Assembly (NCBI RefSeq): GCF_001422365.1
Contig: NZ_LMMT01000001.1
Span: forward strand, 660,820 to 724,819
From: Pseudorhodoferax sp. Leaf265
GTDB taxonomy: Bacteria > Pseudomonadota > Gammaproteobacteria > Burkholderiales > Burkholderiaceae_C
DNA length: 64,000 nucleotides
Reading direction: 5' to 3'
Shown here: piece by piece, positions 55,939 through 64,000 of the stretch
How the letters are laid out: each line of letters starts with the position of its first letter
Numbering within the stretch: the stretch's first letter is position 1
The notes under the pieces: model-generated
Seen by the model: the letters and a program-made list of their open reading frames with translations, nothing else
What the model was told of the DNA's origin: nothing
The model's database searches: none
Translations under genes and position numbers: made by a program

Positions 55939-57048
55939 TCAGGGCAGCGGGATCAATAGCTTGAAATCGGTTCGGCCAGGGCTGCTTTCACACTCGATCA
56001 GGCCATGGTGCTGTTGCACGAAGGTCTGCGCGAGCGTGAGCCCCAGTCCCGATCCCCCATCACGACCCGACACCAGCGGGTAGAAGATGCGGCTCTTGAT
56101 CGACTCCGGGACCCCTGGTCCGTTGTCGATGACATGCAATTCCAGTGCCAGTCGATAGCGCTGCTTACCAAAGGTAACCTGCCGGGCCACGCGCGTGCGC
56201 AAGGTGATCTCGGCATCGCCCGCAGCCACGCGTTCGGCCAGCGCCTGGGCCGCGTTGTGCGTGATGTTGAGCAGGGCCTGGATCAGCTGCTCGCGGTCGC
56301 CGCGGAACTCGGGGATGGAGGTGTCGTAGTCGCGCACGACTTTCAGGCCGCGCGGGAACTCGGCCACGATCAGCGAGCGCACGCGTTCGCAGACCTCGTG
56401 GATGTTCACGTCGCCCACCACGTGCGGACGCCGGTGCGGCGCCAGCAGCCGGTCCACCAGGCTCTGCAGCCGGTCGGCCTCGTGGATGATGACCTGCGTG
56501 TACTCGATCAGGTCGCGCGAATCGATCTCCATCTCGAGCAGCTGCGCCGCGCCGCGGATGCCGCCCAGCGGGTTCTTGATCTCGTGCGCGAGGTTGCGGA
56601 TCAACTCCTTGTTGGCCTGGGCCTGGTCGATCAGGCGCTCCTCGCGGTCCTGGCGCGCCTGCTGCTCCAGCGGCAGCAGCTCGATGATGATTTCGCCGGG
56701 CTCTTCGGCCGGCGCCACGATCACGTGCACGGGCAGCGGCTCGTAGGTGGCGCGCTTGAGGAAGGCGTCGTAGCGCAGTGCCGCGAACTCGTTGCTCTGC
56801 GCGCCGTCGAGCGCGTTCTGCACCAGGTGCGGCTCGGTGAAGAAGTCGGCGAAGGACGAGCCTTCGATGGTCCGGCGCGAGAAGCCCAGCGCGTCCTCGA
56901 GCGCGGCGTTGGCGAACAGCACCGTGCCGTCGGCACGCAGCACAGTGACCAGCGTGGCCAGCAGGTCGAAGGTGTGGTACCGCGCGCTCGTGGCGGGCGA
57001 CACGGGCCGCACGGGCCGGGTTTTGTTGGTCGGGCGGGTCGGACTCAT
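55939..57048 (-). CDS. glnL: Nitrogen regulation sensor kinase NtrB
   Basis: 369 aa cytoplasmic kinase/phosphatase of NtrC, controlled by PII. PAS domain (LFANAALEDALGFSRRTIEG), H-box RNLAHEIKNPLGG with His155, N-box QALLNITHNAAQA, and G boxes DNGPGVP and GSGLGLTLAQ. ATG overlaps the DUF4124 gene stop by four bases. ntrC follows 50 bp later. Confidence 0.94.
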   Translation of the reverse strand: MSPTRPTNKTRPVRPVSPATSARYHTFDLLATLVTVLRADGTVLFANAALEDALGFSRRTIEGSSFADFFTEPHLVQNALDGAQSNEFAALRYDAFLKRATYEPLPVHVIVAPAEEPGEIIIELLPLEQQARQDREERLIDQAQANKELIRNLAHEIKNPLGGIRGAAQLLEMEIDSRDLIEYTQVIIHEADRLQSLVDRLLAPHRRPHVVGDVNIHEVCERVRSLIVAEFPRGLKVVRDYDTSIPEFRGDREQLIQALLNITHNAAQALAERVAAGDAEITLRTRVARQVTFGKQRYRLALELHVIDNGPGVPESIKSRIFYPLVSGRDGGSGLGLTLAQTFVQQHHGLIECESSPGRTDFKLLIPLP

Positions 57049-57536
57049 GGGGCGGCCGGCAGGCGTGCGATCTCGCGCTTGATGCCGGCGATGTCGCTGT
57101 CGTTGCGGGCGATGGCGGCCTTCATCTCGGCCACGCGGTCCAGGTAGCGCTGGTGGTTGCGCGCCTCGCCGCCCACCTTGTCGGGCTCGCCATTGTTGTA
57201 GTCCTTGAGCAGCTCGGCCTGGCGCGCCTCGGCCTTCTTCAGCTCGGCCTCCAGGATGCGGCGCGACTCGGCATCGCGCGTGCGCTGCGCGCTGTCGTCG
57301 CTGCGCGGCGCGGTCGCGGCCGGCGCGCGCACCGGGCCGCTCGTGGCGCCGGGGCGCGGCTTGGGGCCTTCGATGACCGTCACGTTGCCGCCTTCCACCA
57401 GCTTGCAGCCGCGCTGCTGCGCATCGCGCGCATCGCGGATGTTGTTGGTGTACTCGTTGCCGCAGCGGTAGACCTGGGCCCAGGCAGCGGGCGCGAGCAT
57501 CGCGGAACAGAGGGCAAGAACGATGGCAGTCTTCAT
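57045..57536 (-). CDS. DUF4124-type exported protein coupled to ntrB
   Basis: 163 aa. Sec signal MKTAIVLALCSAMLAPAAWA, then VYRCGNEYTNNIRDARDAQQ, the short two-Cys DUF4124 pattern, a Pro/Ala/Arg-rich linker and a coiled coil from about residue 95 (ESRRILEAELKKAEARQAEL). Periplasmic. It lies between glnA and ntrB and its stop overlaps the ntrB start (ATGA), an unexpected coupling of an exported protein with a cytoplasmic kinase. Function unknown. Confidence 0.82.
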   Translation of the reverse strand: MKTAIVLALCSAMLAPAAWAQVYRCGNEYTNNIRDARDAQQRGCKLVEGGNVTVIEGPKPRPGATSGPVRAPAATAPRSDDSAQRTRDAESRRILEAELKKAEARQAELLKDYNNGEPDKVGGEARNHQRYLDRVAEMKAAIARNDSDIAGIKREIARLPAAP

Positions 57537-57619
57537 GCGTCGAATGGGAGGGGTCCTGTCGGAACGGTCGCAGCGCATGGTAGCGCGCGCCCCCGATGGC
57601 CCTGGCCGCGTGCCCCATG

Positions 57620-57646
57620 AAAAAAGGACGGCCGAAGCCGTCCTTT
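57620..57646 (-). terminator. Intrinsic terminator of glnA
   Basis: Reading on the minus strand: AAAGGACGGC, a TTCG loop, GCCGTCCTTT, running into six T residues. A perfect 10-bp stem with a UUCG tetraloop and U-tract, 49 bp past the glnA stop. It separates glnA from the DUF4124-ntrBC operon, which therefore needs its own promoter or readthrough. Confidence 0.92.
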
Positions 57647-57694
57647 GCTGAGACCGCGCCAGCCGCCACAAGTTGCGGCGGACCGGCATGTGGC

Positions 57695-59110
57695 TTACAG
57701 CGAGTAGTACATGTCGAACTCGACCGGGTGCGGCGCCATGCGGAAGCGCGTCACTTCGGTCATCTTGAGCTCGATGTAGGCATCGATCATGGAGTCGGTG
57801 AACACGCCGCCCTTGGTCAGGAAGCTGCGGCCCTTGTCGAGGTACTCCAGGGCCTGGTCCAGGCTGTGGCAGACGGTGGGGACCAGCTTGTCCTCTTCCG
57901 GCGGCAGGTGGTACAGGTCCTTGGTGGCGGCTTCGCCCGGGTGGATCTTGTTTTCCACGCCGTCCAGGCCGGCCATCATCAGGGCCGAGAAGCACAGGTA
58001 GGGGTTGGCCGACGGATCGGGGAAACGCGCCTCGATGCGGCGGCCCTTGGGGTTCGCCACGTACGGGATGCGGATCGAGGCCGAGCGGTTCTTGGCCGAG
58101 TAGGCCAGCTTGACCGGGGCTTCGAAGCCGGGCACCAGGCGCTTGTAGCTGTTGGTGCCGGGGTTGGTGATGGCGTTCAGCGCGCGGGCGTGCTTGATGA
58201 TGCCGCCGATGTAGTACAGCGCGAAGTCCGACAGGCCGGCGTAGCCGTCACCGGCGAACAGGTTCTTGCCGTCCTTCCAGATGGACTGGTGGACGTGCAT
58301 GCCCGAGCCGTTGTCGCCGGCGTAGGGCTTGGGCATGAAGGTCGCCGTCTTGCCATAGCTGTTGGCCACGTTCCAGACCACGTACTTCAGGACCTGGGTC
58401 CAGTCGGCACGCTCGACCAGCGTGGAGAACTTGGTGCCGATCTCGTTCTGGCCGGCGCCCGCCACTTCGTGGTGGAACACTTCGACCGGGATGCCCAGCG
58501 ATTCGAGGATCAGCGACATCTCGGCGCGCATGTCCTGCGTGCTGTCGACCGGGGGCACCGGGAAGTAGCCGCCCTTGACGGTGGGACGGTGGCCGCGGTT
58601 GCCGCCTTCGAGCTTGGAACCGCTGTTCCAGGGGGCTTCGTACTCTTCGATCTCGCTGAACACGCGGCCGGGCTCGTTGCTCCAGCGCACGCCGTCGAAG
58701 ATGAAGAATTCGGGTTCCGGTCCGAAGTACGCCGTGTCGCCCAGGCCGGAGGCCTTCAGGTAGGCCTCGGCGCGCTTGGCGATGGAACGCGGGTCGCGGT
58801 CATAGGCCTTGCCGTCGCCCGGCTCGATCACGTCGCACTGCAGGAACAGCGTGGTTTCTTCGAAGAAGGGGTCGATGTTGGCCGTGGCCGGGTCGGGCAT
58901 GAGCTGCATGTCCGAGGCTTCGATGCCCTTCCAACCCGCGACCGAGGAGCCGTCGAATGCATGGCCCGACGTGAACTTGTCTTCGTCGAAGTGGGACACC
59001 GGCACGGTCACGTGCTGCTCCTTGCCACGGGTGTCGGTGAAGCGGAAGTCGACGAACTTGACTTCGTTCTCCTTCACCATTTTCATCACGTCTGCGACGG
59101 TCTTGGCCAT
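57695..59110 (-). CDS. glnA: Glutamine synthetase type I
   Basis: 471 aa, dodecameric GSI-beta length. [47 protein letters not shown] (metal Glu), [28 protein letters not shown], and [11 protein letters not shown] with the Tyr adenylylated by GlnE. Makes glutamine from glutamate and ammonia. AGGAG precedes the ATG. Upstream control region carries sigma-54 and NtrC sites. Confidence 0.97.
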   Translation of the reverse strand: MAKTVADVMKMVKENEVKFVDFRFTDTRGKEQHVTVPVSHFDEDKFTSGHAFDGSSVAGWKGIEASDMQLMPDPATANIDPFFEETTLFLQCDVIEPGDGKAYDRDPRSIAKRAEAYLKASGLGDTAYFGPEPEFFIFDGVRWSNEPGRVFSEIEEYEAPWNSGSKLEGGNRGHRPTVKGGYFPVPPVDSTQDMRAEMSLILESLGIPVEVFHHEVAGAGQNEIGTKFSTLVERADWTQVLKYVVWNVANSYGKTATFMPKPYAGDNGSGMHVHQSIWKDGKNLFAGDGYAGLSDFALYYIGGIIKHARALNAITNPGTNSYKRLVPGFEAPVKLAYSAKNRSASIRIPYVANPKGRRIEARFPDPSANPYLCFSALMMAGLDGVENKIHPGEAATKDLYHLPPEEDKLVPTVCHSLDQALEYLDKGRSFLTKGGVFTDSMIDAYIELKMTEVTRFRMAPHPVEFDMYYSL

Positions 59111-59163
59111 CAAAAAGCTCCTGAGGGTTGGTTGGGGTCTACAGAAAAGACGGGGATTCGGAC

Positions 59164-59178
59164 GCAGGTTCCGTGCCA
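59164..59178 (-). promoter_or_regulatory. Sigma-54 promoter of glnA
   Basis: Minus strand TGGCACG-GAAC-CTGC. The GG and GC elements are separated by ten bases, as required for RpoN, and TGGCACG is a perfect -24 box; the -12 box is CTGC for TTGC. Predicted start near 59152, leaving a leader of about 42 nt to the ATG. Confidence 0.85.
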
Positions 59179-59284
59179 AATGGGCGCGCACCAAAACCGG
59201 CCGATCCGCGCAGTTCCATGTGCGAAAGGTCCGCGTAGACGGGCCTGCATCCTACAGCGCACGCGCGCAAACAGTGGCGTTTTC

Positions 59285-59299
59285 GCACTATTTTGGTGC
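59285..59299. promoter_or_regulatory. NtrC binding site upstream of glnA
   Basis: GCACTATTTTGGTGC, one base different from the well-known Escherichia coli glnA upstream site core GCACTATATTGGTGC. Its centre is about 140 bp upstream of the predicted start, the same distance as one of the two enteric sites. It touches the stop codon of the next gene. A degenerate second candidate lies near 59257-59269. Confidence 0.8.
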
Positions 59300-60190
59300 A
59301 ATCTCTTGGATTCCCCAAAATGATGCCTCAGAACGCACCAATTCAGGCCCAAGTGGCAGGGCCTGCGCACGCAGGTCCTGCAGCAGCTCGGCATAGGCTG
59401 GCGTGGCGACCGCGGGATCGCCCTTCACGCCGAGCTCGATATGGCGGCCATGCTCGGGATGGTCGACGCTGGGCAGGCTGAACACCTTGACCCCGGCATG
59501 GTTGCGCTCGATGCGTTCCATGAGCGGCACCAGGGCCGACTCCATGGCGCCATAGACGATGACCGAGCGCTCGACCCAGGCCGCGCGCCGCTGCAGCGCC
59601 GCGTAGTGCGTGTCCAGCACCCATTCGATCATCGGCCAGGCCATCACCGGGAAACCCGGCACGAAGTGCACATGGCCCAGGCTGAAGCCGGCGATCTTGT
59701 TGTAGGGGTTGGGGATGATGGCCGCGCCCTCGGGGAACACGCCCATGTTGAGCCGGTGCTGGTTGTCCGCCCGGTCGGGCTCGTAGGGCAGTCCCTGCTC
59801 GCGCGCGACGTCCTGCATGCGCTCGCGGATCAGGGCCGCGGCCTCGGGGTGCAGCACCAGCGGGCGGCCCAGCGCCGCGCCGGCGCACTGGCGCGTGTGG
59901 TCGTCCGGCGTGGCGCCGATGCCGCCGCAGGAGAACACCAGGTCGCCCGAGGCGAAGGCGCGCGCCAGCGTGGCCGTGATGCGCTCCGGCGCATCGCCCA
60001 CGTAATCGGCATAGGCCAGCTGCATGCCGCGCGCGGACAGCAGCTCGATGACCTTGGCCATGTGCTTGTCGGCGCGCTTGCCCGAGAGGATCTCGTCGCC
60101 GACGATGACCAGGCCGACCGCCGTCGGCAGGGTCTCAGGGAGGGGGGAGTGGCGTGGGGGCATAGGGACGGGAGGGTGAAGAACTGCCAT
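59288..60190 (-). CDS. MoCF-domain protein (CinA N-terminal type, molybdopterin-binding fold)
   Basis: 300 aa. AVGLVIVGDEILSGKRADKH, DYVGDAPERI, VFSCGGIGATPDDHTRQCAG and NPYNKIAGFSLGHVHFVPGF match the MoCF/CinA domain. The C-terminal nicotinamide-deamidase domain of full CinA is absent. Start ATG 60190 has GGAG seven bases upstream, and the first 55 bp overlap the EI24 gene. May hydrolyse ADP-ribose-like compounds; not shown. Confidence 0.87.
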   Translation of the reverse strand: MAVLHPPVPMPPRHSPLPETLPTAVGLVIVGDEILSGKRADKHMAKVIELLSARGMQLAYADYVGDAPERITATLARAFASGDLVFSCGGIGATPDDHTRQCAGAALGRPLVLHPEAAALIRERMQDVAREQGLPYEPDRADNQHRLNMGVFPEGAAIIPNPYNKIAGFSLGHVHFVPGFPVMAWPMIEWVLDTHYAALQRRAAWVERSVIVYGAMESALVPLMERIERNHAGVKVFSLPSVDHPEHGRHIELGVKGDPAVATPAYAELLQDLRAQALPLGPELVRSEASFWGIQEIAPK

Positions 60191-61055
60191 CGCCCTGCTC
60201 CACGAGCACGGCGCTCGGGGCGGGCCAGGCGGCATCGGCCGGTGCCACCTGCACGCTGGCGGCCTTGGCACGCATGGCTTCCAGCGCGGCCAGCGCATAG
60301 TGCGTGAACCACAGGGCGGAGAAGGCGAACACCAGTGTGTAGAGCCAGACCGAGACCGGCACCAGCACCGGAGCCAGCACCACGGTCAGCGCACCCCAGG
60401 CCCAGACCAGCGCCGGCGCGGCGCCCAGGTAGCCGGTCAGCACGCCAAGGGTCAGCAGCGTGAAGCGGTGCTCGCGCATGAGCTCGGTGCGCTCGGCCTT
60501 GCTGGCGTGATCGGCCAGCACGTCGTAGGACATCACGCGGTAGGTCAGCCAGCCCCAGATCAGCGGCGGCAGCACCAGCACCAGCGGCGGCACCAGCCAC
60601 AGCGGGATCGACAGCACCAGCACCACCAGCGCGGCCACGGTTGCCCACAGCGCGCCGAACAGGCTGCCGAAGAAGGAGCCACCATGGCGCTTGTCCAGCT
60701 GCGGGAAGCGCCGGTCGCCGACCAGCGCCACCACCGAAGGCGTGACCAGCCCGGCCACCAGCAGCAGCGACAACACCACCACCAGCGGCGTGACCAGCGC
60801 GACCAGCAGCAGCGGTGCGACGGCGGCCTGCACGCCGCCGAAGCCCAGGCCCTGCAACCAGCCCATGACGGTGCCGAACAGCGGCCAGCCGTGCAGCCAG
60901 GCCCGCATCCAGGCCACGGCCGGCTCCCAGAAGAAGTAACCCAGGCCCAGCGAGAGCACCGCCATCAGCACCAGCGGCAGGACCGACAGGGCGATGACGC
61001 GCGGATGCAGGCAGTACGCCGCCGCGCGCCAGAAGGAATCCATGAGCAGACGCAT
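60135..61055 (-). CDS. EI24-domain membrane protein (CysZ-like)
   Basis: 306 aa, about six helices. FWRAAAYCLHPRVIALSVLP at the start and LTYRVMSYDVLADHASKAER near residue 175 are EI24 family features, as is REHRFTLLTLGVLTGYL. The enteric member CysZ imports sulfate; there is no sulfur-assimilation gene beside this one, so the substrate is open. The Pro/Ser-rich tail overlaps the MoCF gene. Confidence 0.85.
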   Translation of the reverse strand: MRLLMDSFWRAAAYCLHPRVIALSVLPLVLMAVLSLGLGYFFWEPAVAWMRAWLHGWPLFGTVMGWLQGLGFGGVQAAVAPLLLVALVTPLVVVLSLLLVAGLVTPSVVALVGDRRFPQLDKRHGGSFFGSLFGALWATVAALVVLVLSIPLWLVPPLVLVLPPLIWGWLTYRVMSYDVLADHASKAERTELMREHRFTLLTLGVLTGYLGAAPALVWAWGALTVVLAPVLVPVSVWLYTLVFAFSALWFTHYALAALEAMRAKAASVQVAPADAAWPAPSAVLVEQGDGSSSPSRPYAPTPLPPP

Positions 61056-61076
61056 GGCTTGAGGATACCCCGGCGT

Positions 61077-62048
61077 TCAGGCGCGCCCGACCAGGCGCAG
61101 CACACCCAGCCATTGCTGGCGCCAGAAGCCGTGGCCGTAGTCGCGCAGGCCGCCCGGGCCGGGTTCGACCTGGTCGCGGATGCCGGTGGGGTCGTAGCGC
61201 ACTGTGAAGTCGGCACTGCGCAGCAGCATGTCCCACCAGGGCAGCAGCACGCCGAAATTGACACCGCCCAGGCGACTTGGCTGCTGCTGCGACTCATGGC
61301 CGATGCCGATGCTGTGGTGCCGCCGGTGGAAGCGCGGGCTCACCCACAGCCGCTCGCCGACGCGGCCGAACCACAGCCGCAGGTTGGCATGGTGGAAGTT
61401 TTCGGACAGCTGCGTCAGCGCCACGATGGCGACGAACTGGCCCGGGCCCACGCCGATCAGCTGCGCCACCACGACCAGGATGGCGTCGCGCAGCACATCG
61501 TCGAGCAGGTGGTTGCGGTTGTCGCTCCACATCGTCATCTGGCGCTGCGAATGGTGCAGCGCGTGCAGGTTCCACCACCACTGGAAGCGGTGCTGGCCGC
61601 GGTGGATGCAGTAGTCGGCGAAGTCGAACACCAGGAGGTACAGCACGAAGCTGACCCAGGCCACGTCGGTCACGCCGGGCCACAGCCCGTCCAGGTGCCA
61701 GGTCGACAGGCCCTGCACGCGCAGCCAGCCGAACACATCGTCCATCCACGGTTCCAGCGTGAAGAACAGCGTCAAGCGGAACAGGCCCAGCCGGTGCACC
61801 AGCGTGTAGAGGATGTCGGTGCGGATGGCGGCGCGGTCGGTCACCGGCTCCACGGGCCGCCAGCGCTGCAGCGGGCCGATCACGAGCAGCATGGCGGCGA
61901 TCTGCAGCAGGCCGACCAGCAGCCAGCCGGTGGCCGTGAAGGCGTCCTCCAGCCAGCCGCCCAGGCCCATGGCGAACACCACCGGCTGCACCAGCGACTC
62001 GAACAGCCACTGCTGCGCCGTGCCGAACAGGTCGGTCAGCGACTCCAT
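61077..62048 (-). CDS. Sterol desaturase / fatty acid hydroxylase family protein
   Basis: 323 aa membrane diiron enzyme. Histidine boxes HRGQHRFQWWWNLHALHHS and, later, SPRFHRRHHSIG, with FADYCIHRGQ before them. Four to five helices upstream of the boxes. Hydroxylates or desaturates a lipid. ATG 62048 overlaps the 3' end of the deacetylase gene by 13 bp, so the three genes from 62,0xx to 63,8xx form an operon with it. Confidence 0.88.
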   Translation of the reverse strand: MESLTDLFGTAQQWLFESLVQPVVFAMGLGGWLEDAFTATGWLLVGLLQIAAMLLVIGPLQRWRPVEPVTDRAAIRTDILYTLVHRLGLFRLTLFFTLEPWMDDVFGWLRVQGLSTWHLDGLWPGVTDVAWVSFVLYLLVFDFADYCIHRGQHRFQWWWNLHALHHSQRQMTMWSDNRNHLLDDVLRDAILVVVAQLIGVGPGQFVAIVALTQLSENFHHANLRLWFGRVGERLWVSPRFHRRHHSIGIGHESQQQPSRLGGVNFGVLLPWWDMLLRSADFTVRYDPTGIRDQVEPGPGGLRDYGHGFWRQQWLGVLRLVGRA

Positions 62049-62869
62049 GGCGGGTCGTCCCTGTGCGCGGCGATCCAGCGCTGGTAATCGGGGTGGTCGC
62101 GCAGCGTGGCGAAGCACATGCCCTTGGCCTTGAGTCCCTCGATCAGCGGCTCCAGCACGGCCGGCGCCCAGGGGTCCTTGCGCGACCAGATCCCCAGATG
62201 GGCCACGAGGATCTGGCCGGGCCGGATGTCGCGCAGCGCCTTGGCCAGCAGGTCGGCGTTGGGATAGCGCTCGCTGGGCAACTCGTCGCCCAGAAAGCCG
62301 GCCGGCGCCCAGCCCACGTGGGCGTAGCCGCAACCGCGCGCCACCGACAGCAGCGTGGGCGAAGTGCGCCCGCCCGGCGCGCGGAACAGCGGCAGCGGCG
62401 GCTGGCCGGTGATGTCCTGCAGCCGGCGCGCGGCGCGGCCGATCTCCTCGCAGTACTGCGCGGCCGTGAACAGCCGGGTCTGGCCGATGTTGGGACCGGC
62501 CGAGGCGCGGATGCGAAAGCGCGCCGTGCCGTCGCGGCCGGGCGGCACGTCGGCGCTCCAGTAGACATGGTCGTAGGTGTGCGAAGCGAAGGCATGGCCC
62601 TCCTGCGCACGCGCGCGCCACCAGGCGGCCCAATCGTCGCCCAGGCTGCCGTCGCCCTGCTGCGTGGCCTCGTTGGCGGCGAAGAAGGTCACGCGCACAT
62701 CCTGGCGCTTGAGCACCTCGGCGACCAGCGGGGCCACGCCCATGTGGCCGGTGTCCAGCGTCAGGTAGACCGGCCGCGTGCAGTTGGCGGCGGCCTGGCC
62801 CGTCAGCACCAGCGCGACGGCGGCCGCGATGGCCTTGCGCAAACAGGGGCCACGCTCAGCGCATGGCAT
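62036..62869 (-). CDS. Exported polysaccharide deacetylase family protein
   Basis: 277 aa. Signal peptide KAIAAAVALVLTGQAAA after a short n-region. NodB-type motifs: LTLDTGHMG (motif 1, with T-G-H in place of the usual D-D-G order), SHTYDHVYW (metal His pair H-x4-H), and FRAPGGRTSP (motif 3). ATG 62869 overlaps the upstream beta-propeller gene by 14 bp. May remove N- or O-acetyl groups from an envelope glycan; the altered motif 1 keeps only one Asp. Confidence 0.85.
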   Translation of the reverse strand: MPCAERGPCLRKAIAAAVALVLTGQAAANCTRPVYLTLDTGHMGVAPLVAEVLKRQDVRVTFFAANEATQQGDGSLGDDWAAWWRARAQEGHAFASHTYDHVYWSADVPPGRDGTARFRIRASAGPNIGQTRLFTAAQYCEEIGRAARRLQDITGQPPLPLFRAPGGRTSPTLLSVARGCGYAHVGWAPAGFLGDELPSERYPNADLLAKALRDIRPGQILVAHLGIWSRKDPWAPAVLEPLIEGLKAKGMCFATLRDHPDYQRWIAAHRDDPPWSR

Positions 62870-63842
62870 GGTCCAGGGTCCAGACGCCATGGGGCGAACG
62901 GCCGACCTTGACCTGCTGCACGAGCTTGCCGGTCTGCAGGTCGAGCACGCTGAGCTTGCGCGCCCAGCGCGAGGTGAAGTACAGCAGCCTGCCGTCGGCC
63001 GACAGGTCCATGCAATCGGGCCCGCCGGGCGCGACGTAGCTGGCCACGGCCTCCAGGCTGTGCAGGTCGATCTTGCTGATGGTGTTGGCGACACGGTTGC
63101 TGACGAAGACATGGCGCCCGTCGCCCGCACTGCGAAAGGCATGGGCGCCGTTGCCTGTCTTGATCAGTTTGGCGGCGCGGGGTTCCTTGCCCGAGATGTC
63201 GAACACCTGCACGCCATCGGCGCCGGTCAGGCCGACCAGCAGGCTCTTGCCGTCCGGCGTGCCGAACACGTCGGCCGGCATCTTGCCGGTGGGCACCTGC
63301 CAGCGGATCTGCTGCGTGGCCAAGTCCACCGCGATCAGCTCGTCGCTGTCCTGCACCGACACGTAGGCCGTGGTGCTGCGCGCGTCGATCCAGATGTGGC
63401 TGGGCGTCTTGCCCGTCTGCAGCCGGCGCGCCAGCTGCAGGTCCTGGCCGTTCCAGCGGTACAGGTCGACATGGTTGAGCCGGTTGGCGGCGATGACCAG
63501 CCACTTCATGTCGGGCGAGAAGCGCAGGTGGTAGGGGTCGACGATGCCCGGCACCACCTTCTGCACCTCGGCCGTGCGCGGGTCGATGAAGGTCAGCGTG
63601 TCGCTCAGCGCATTGGCGACGATCACCGATTTCTCGTCCGGCGTCATGTAGAGGTGGTGTGGCTCCTTGCCGGTGGCGATGCGGCGCGTTTCCTGCCAGC
63701 TGACCGGGTCGATCACGCTGACGGAAGCGTCCAGGGAGTTCAGCACGAAGACCGGGGCGCGCTGCGCCTGGGCCGCCAATGGGGACAGCACGGCCAGCGC
63801 GAGCAGCGCGGCGCCGAGCCGAAGCAGGAACGAGAATTTCAC
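62856..63842 (-). CDS. Exported YVTN-type beta-propeller protein
   Basis: 328 aa. Signal peptide FLLRLGAALLALAVLSPLAA, then about seven repeats of the form GKEPHHLYMTPDEKSVIVAN and GGPDCMDLSADGRLLYFTSR. Periplasmic binding or scaffold protein; no catalytic motif seen. GTG start preceded by AAAGGG. Co-transcribed with the deacetylase. Confidence 0.88.
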   Translation of the reverse strand: MKFSFLLRLGAALLALAVLSPLAAQAQRAPVFVLNSLDASVSVIDPVSWQETRRIATGKEPHHLYMTPDEKSVIVANALSDTLTFIDPRTAEVQKVVPGIVDPYHLRFSPDMKWLVIAANRLNHVDLYRWNGQDLQLARRLQTGKTPSHIWIDARSTTAYVSVQDSDELIAVDLATQQIRWQVPTGKMPADVFGTPDGKSLLVGLTGADGVQVFDISGKEPRAAKLIKTGNGAHAFRSAGDGRHVFVSNRVANTISKIDLHSLEAVASYVAPGGPDCMDLSADGRLLYFTSRWARKLSVLDLQTGKLVQQVKVGRSPHGVWTLDHAMR

Positions 63843-63885
63843 GACACCCTTTGCACGGAGCGCGCAGTGTAGCGCTGCGGCCCTG

Positions 63886-64000
63886 TCAGCCAGCCGTCAG
63901 CGCGGCCAGGTCCGCGGCACGCAGCCAGCGCCACTGGCCGGGCGCGAGGTCGGCGGGCAGCTCCAGCGCGCCGATGCGCGAACGGTGCAGGCCTTCGACG
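63886..64000 (-). CDS. Pseudouridine synthase, RsuA/RluE type (C-terminal end, cut by window edge)
   Basis: Only the last 38 codons are inside the window. VEGLHRSRIGALELPADLAP followed by GQWRWL resembles the end of small-subunit-type rRNA pseudouridine synthases (L-x-R-x-R-I-G near the end, then L-x-P-G-x-W-R). The target uridine cannot be told from this fragment. Confidence 0.6.
   Translation of the reverse strand, partial: VEGLHRSRIGALELPADLAPGQWRWLRAADLAALTAG

Overview
The window is a dense, high-GC bacterial chromosome segment that fits a betaproteobacterium of the Burkholderiales, most likely Comamonadaceae. Support for this comes from the folK-pcnB-HAD-hda / purM neighbourhood, an intracellular PHB depolymerase with the Cys-type active site, the glnA / DUF4124 / ntrBC order, and a dispersed hairpin repeat of the kind common in that family. 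The taxon is an inference from gene content, not from an alignment. I see no rRNA, tRNA, CRISPR array, insertion sequence or prophage.

Positions 1-15,300 hold an exopolysaccharide (EPS) locus. Thirteen genes on the minus strand, plus a fourteenth cut by the left edge, run from epsF (chain-length protein) and epsG (tyrosine kinase) through an ExoA-like GT2, a Wzy-like polymerase, an OpgC-type acyltransferase, a Tat-exported GH26-like glycosidase, an aldo/keto reductase, four more glycosyltransferases or modifying enzymes, a polysaccharide pyruvyl transferase, a further glycosyltransferase, a nitroreductase-family protein and a second, partial pyruvyl transferase. Most junctions are 1-4 bp overlaps or gaps of a few bases. 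Divergent from epsF lies a small secreted protein with a PEP-CTERM-like tail (VPQ, membrane helix, basic cluster). No exosortase, priming transferase or flippase is visible, so the locus probably continues to the left.

Positions 15,300-40,000 are mostly core and metabolic genes: folK, pcnB, a HAD phosphatase, hda, purM, a LysR/aldo-keto reductase pair, a CNNM/CorC-type transporter, apaH, rhlE, aroC, a cupin, a GST, phaZ, a CBS-domain protein, a metY operon with membrane proteins of unknown function, a YihY-type protein, a GlcD-type FAD oxidoreductase, thyA and folA.

Positions 40,100-45,400 hold a compact cytochrome c oxidase operon: a lipoprotein CoxB, a fused subunit I+III, a small membrane protein and a caa3-type CtaG. 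It is preceded by CopD-like and DUF2231 membrane proteins.

Positions 45,400-53,200 form a more accessory stretch: NUDIX, an arsenic-resistance-type transporter and TauD-type dioxygenase flanking a long palindrome, an amidohydrolase, a phosphoesterase, a TetR/GST pair with two matched operators, a second HAD phosphatase, and a dmeR-dmeF cobalt/nickel efflux operon.

Positions 53,400-64,000 hold xth, the nitrogen regulation block (ntrC, ntrB, a DUF4124 protein, glnA), then a MoCF-domain protein, an EI24 membrane protein, a fatty acid hydroxylase, a polysaccharide deacetylase, a beta-propeller protein and the end of a pseudouridine synthase. The glnA upstream region shows a sigma-54 promoter and an NtrC site about 140 bp upstream of the predicted start, so NtrBC encoded next door very likely controls glnA.
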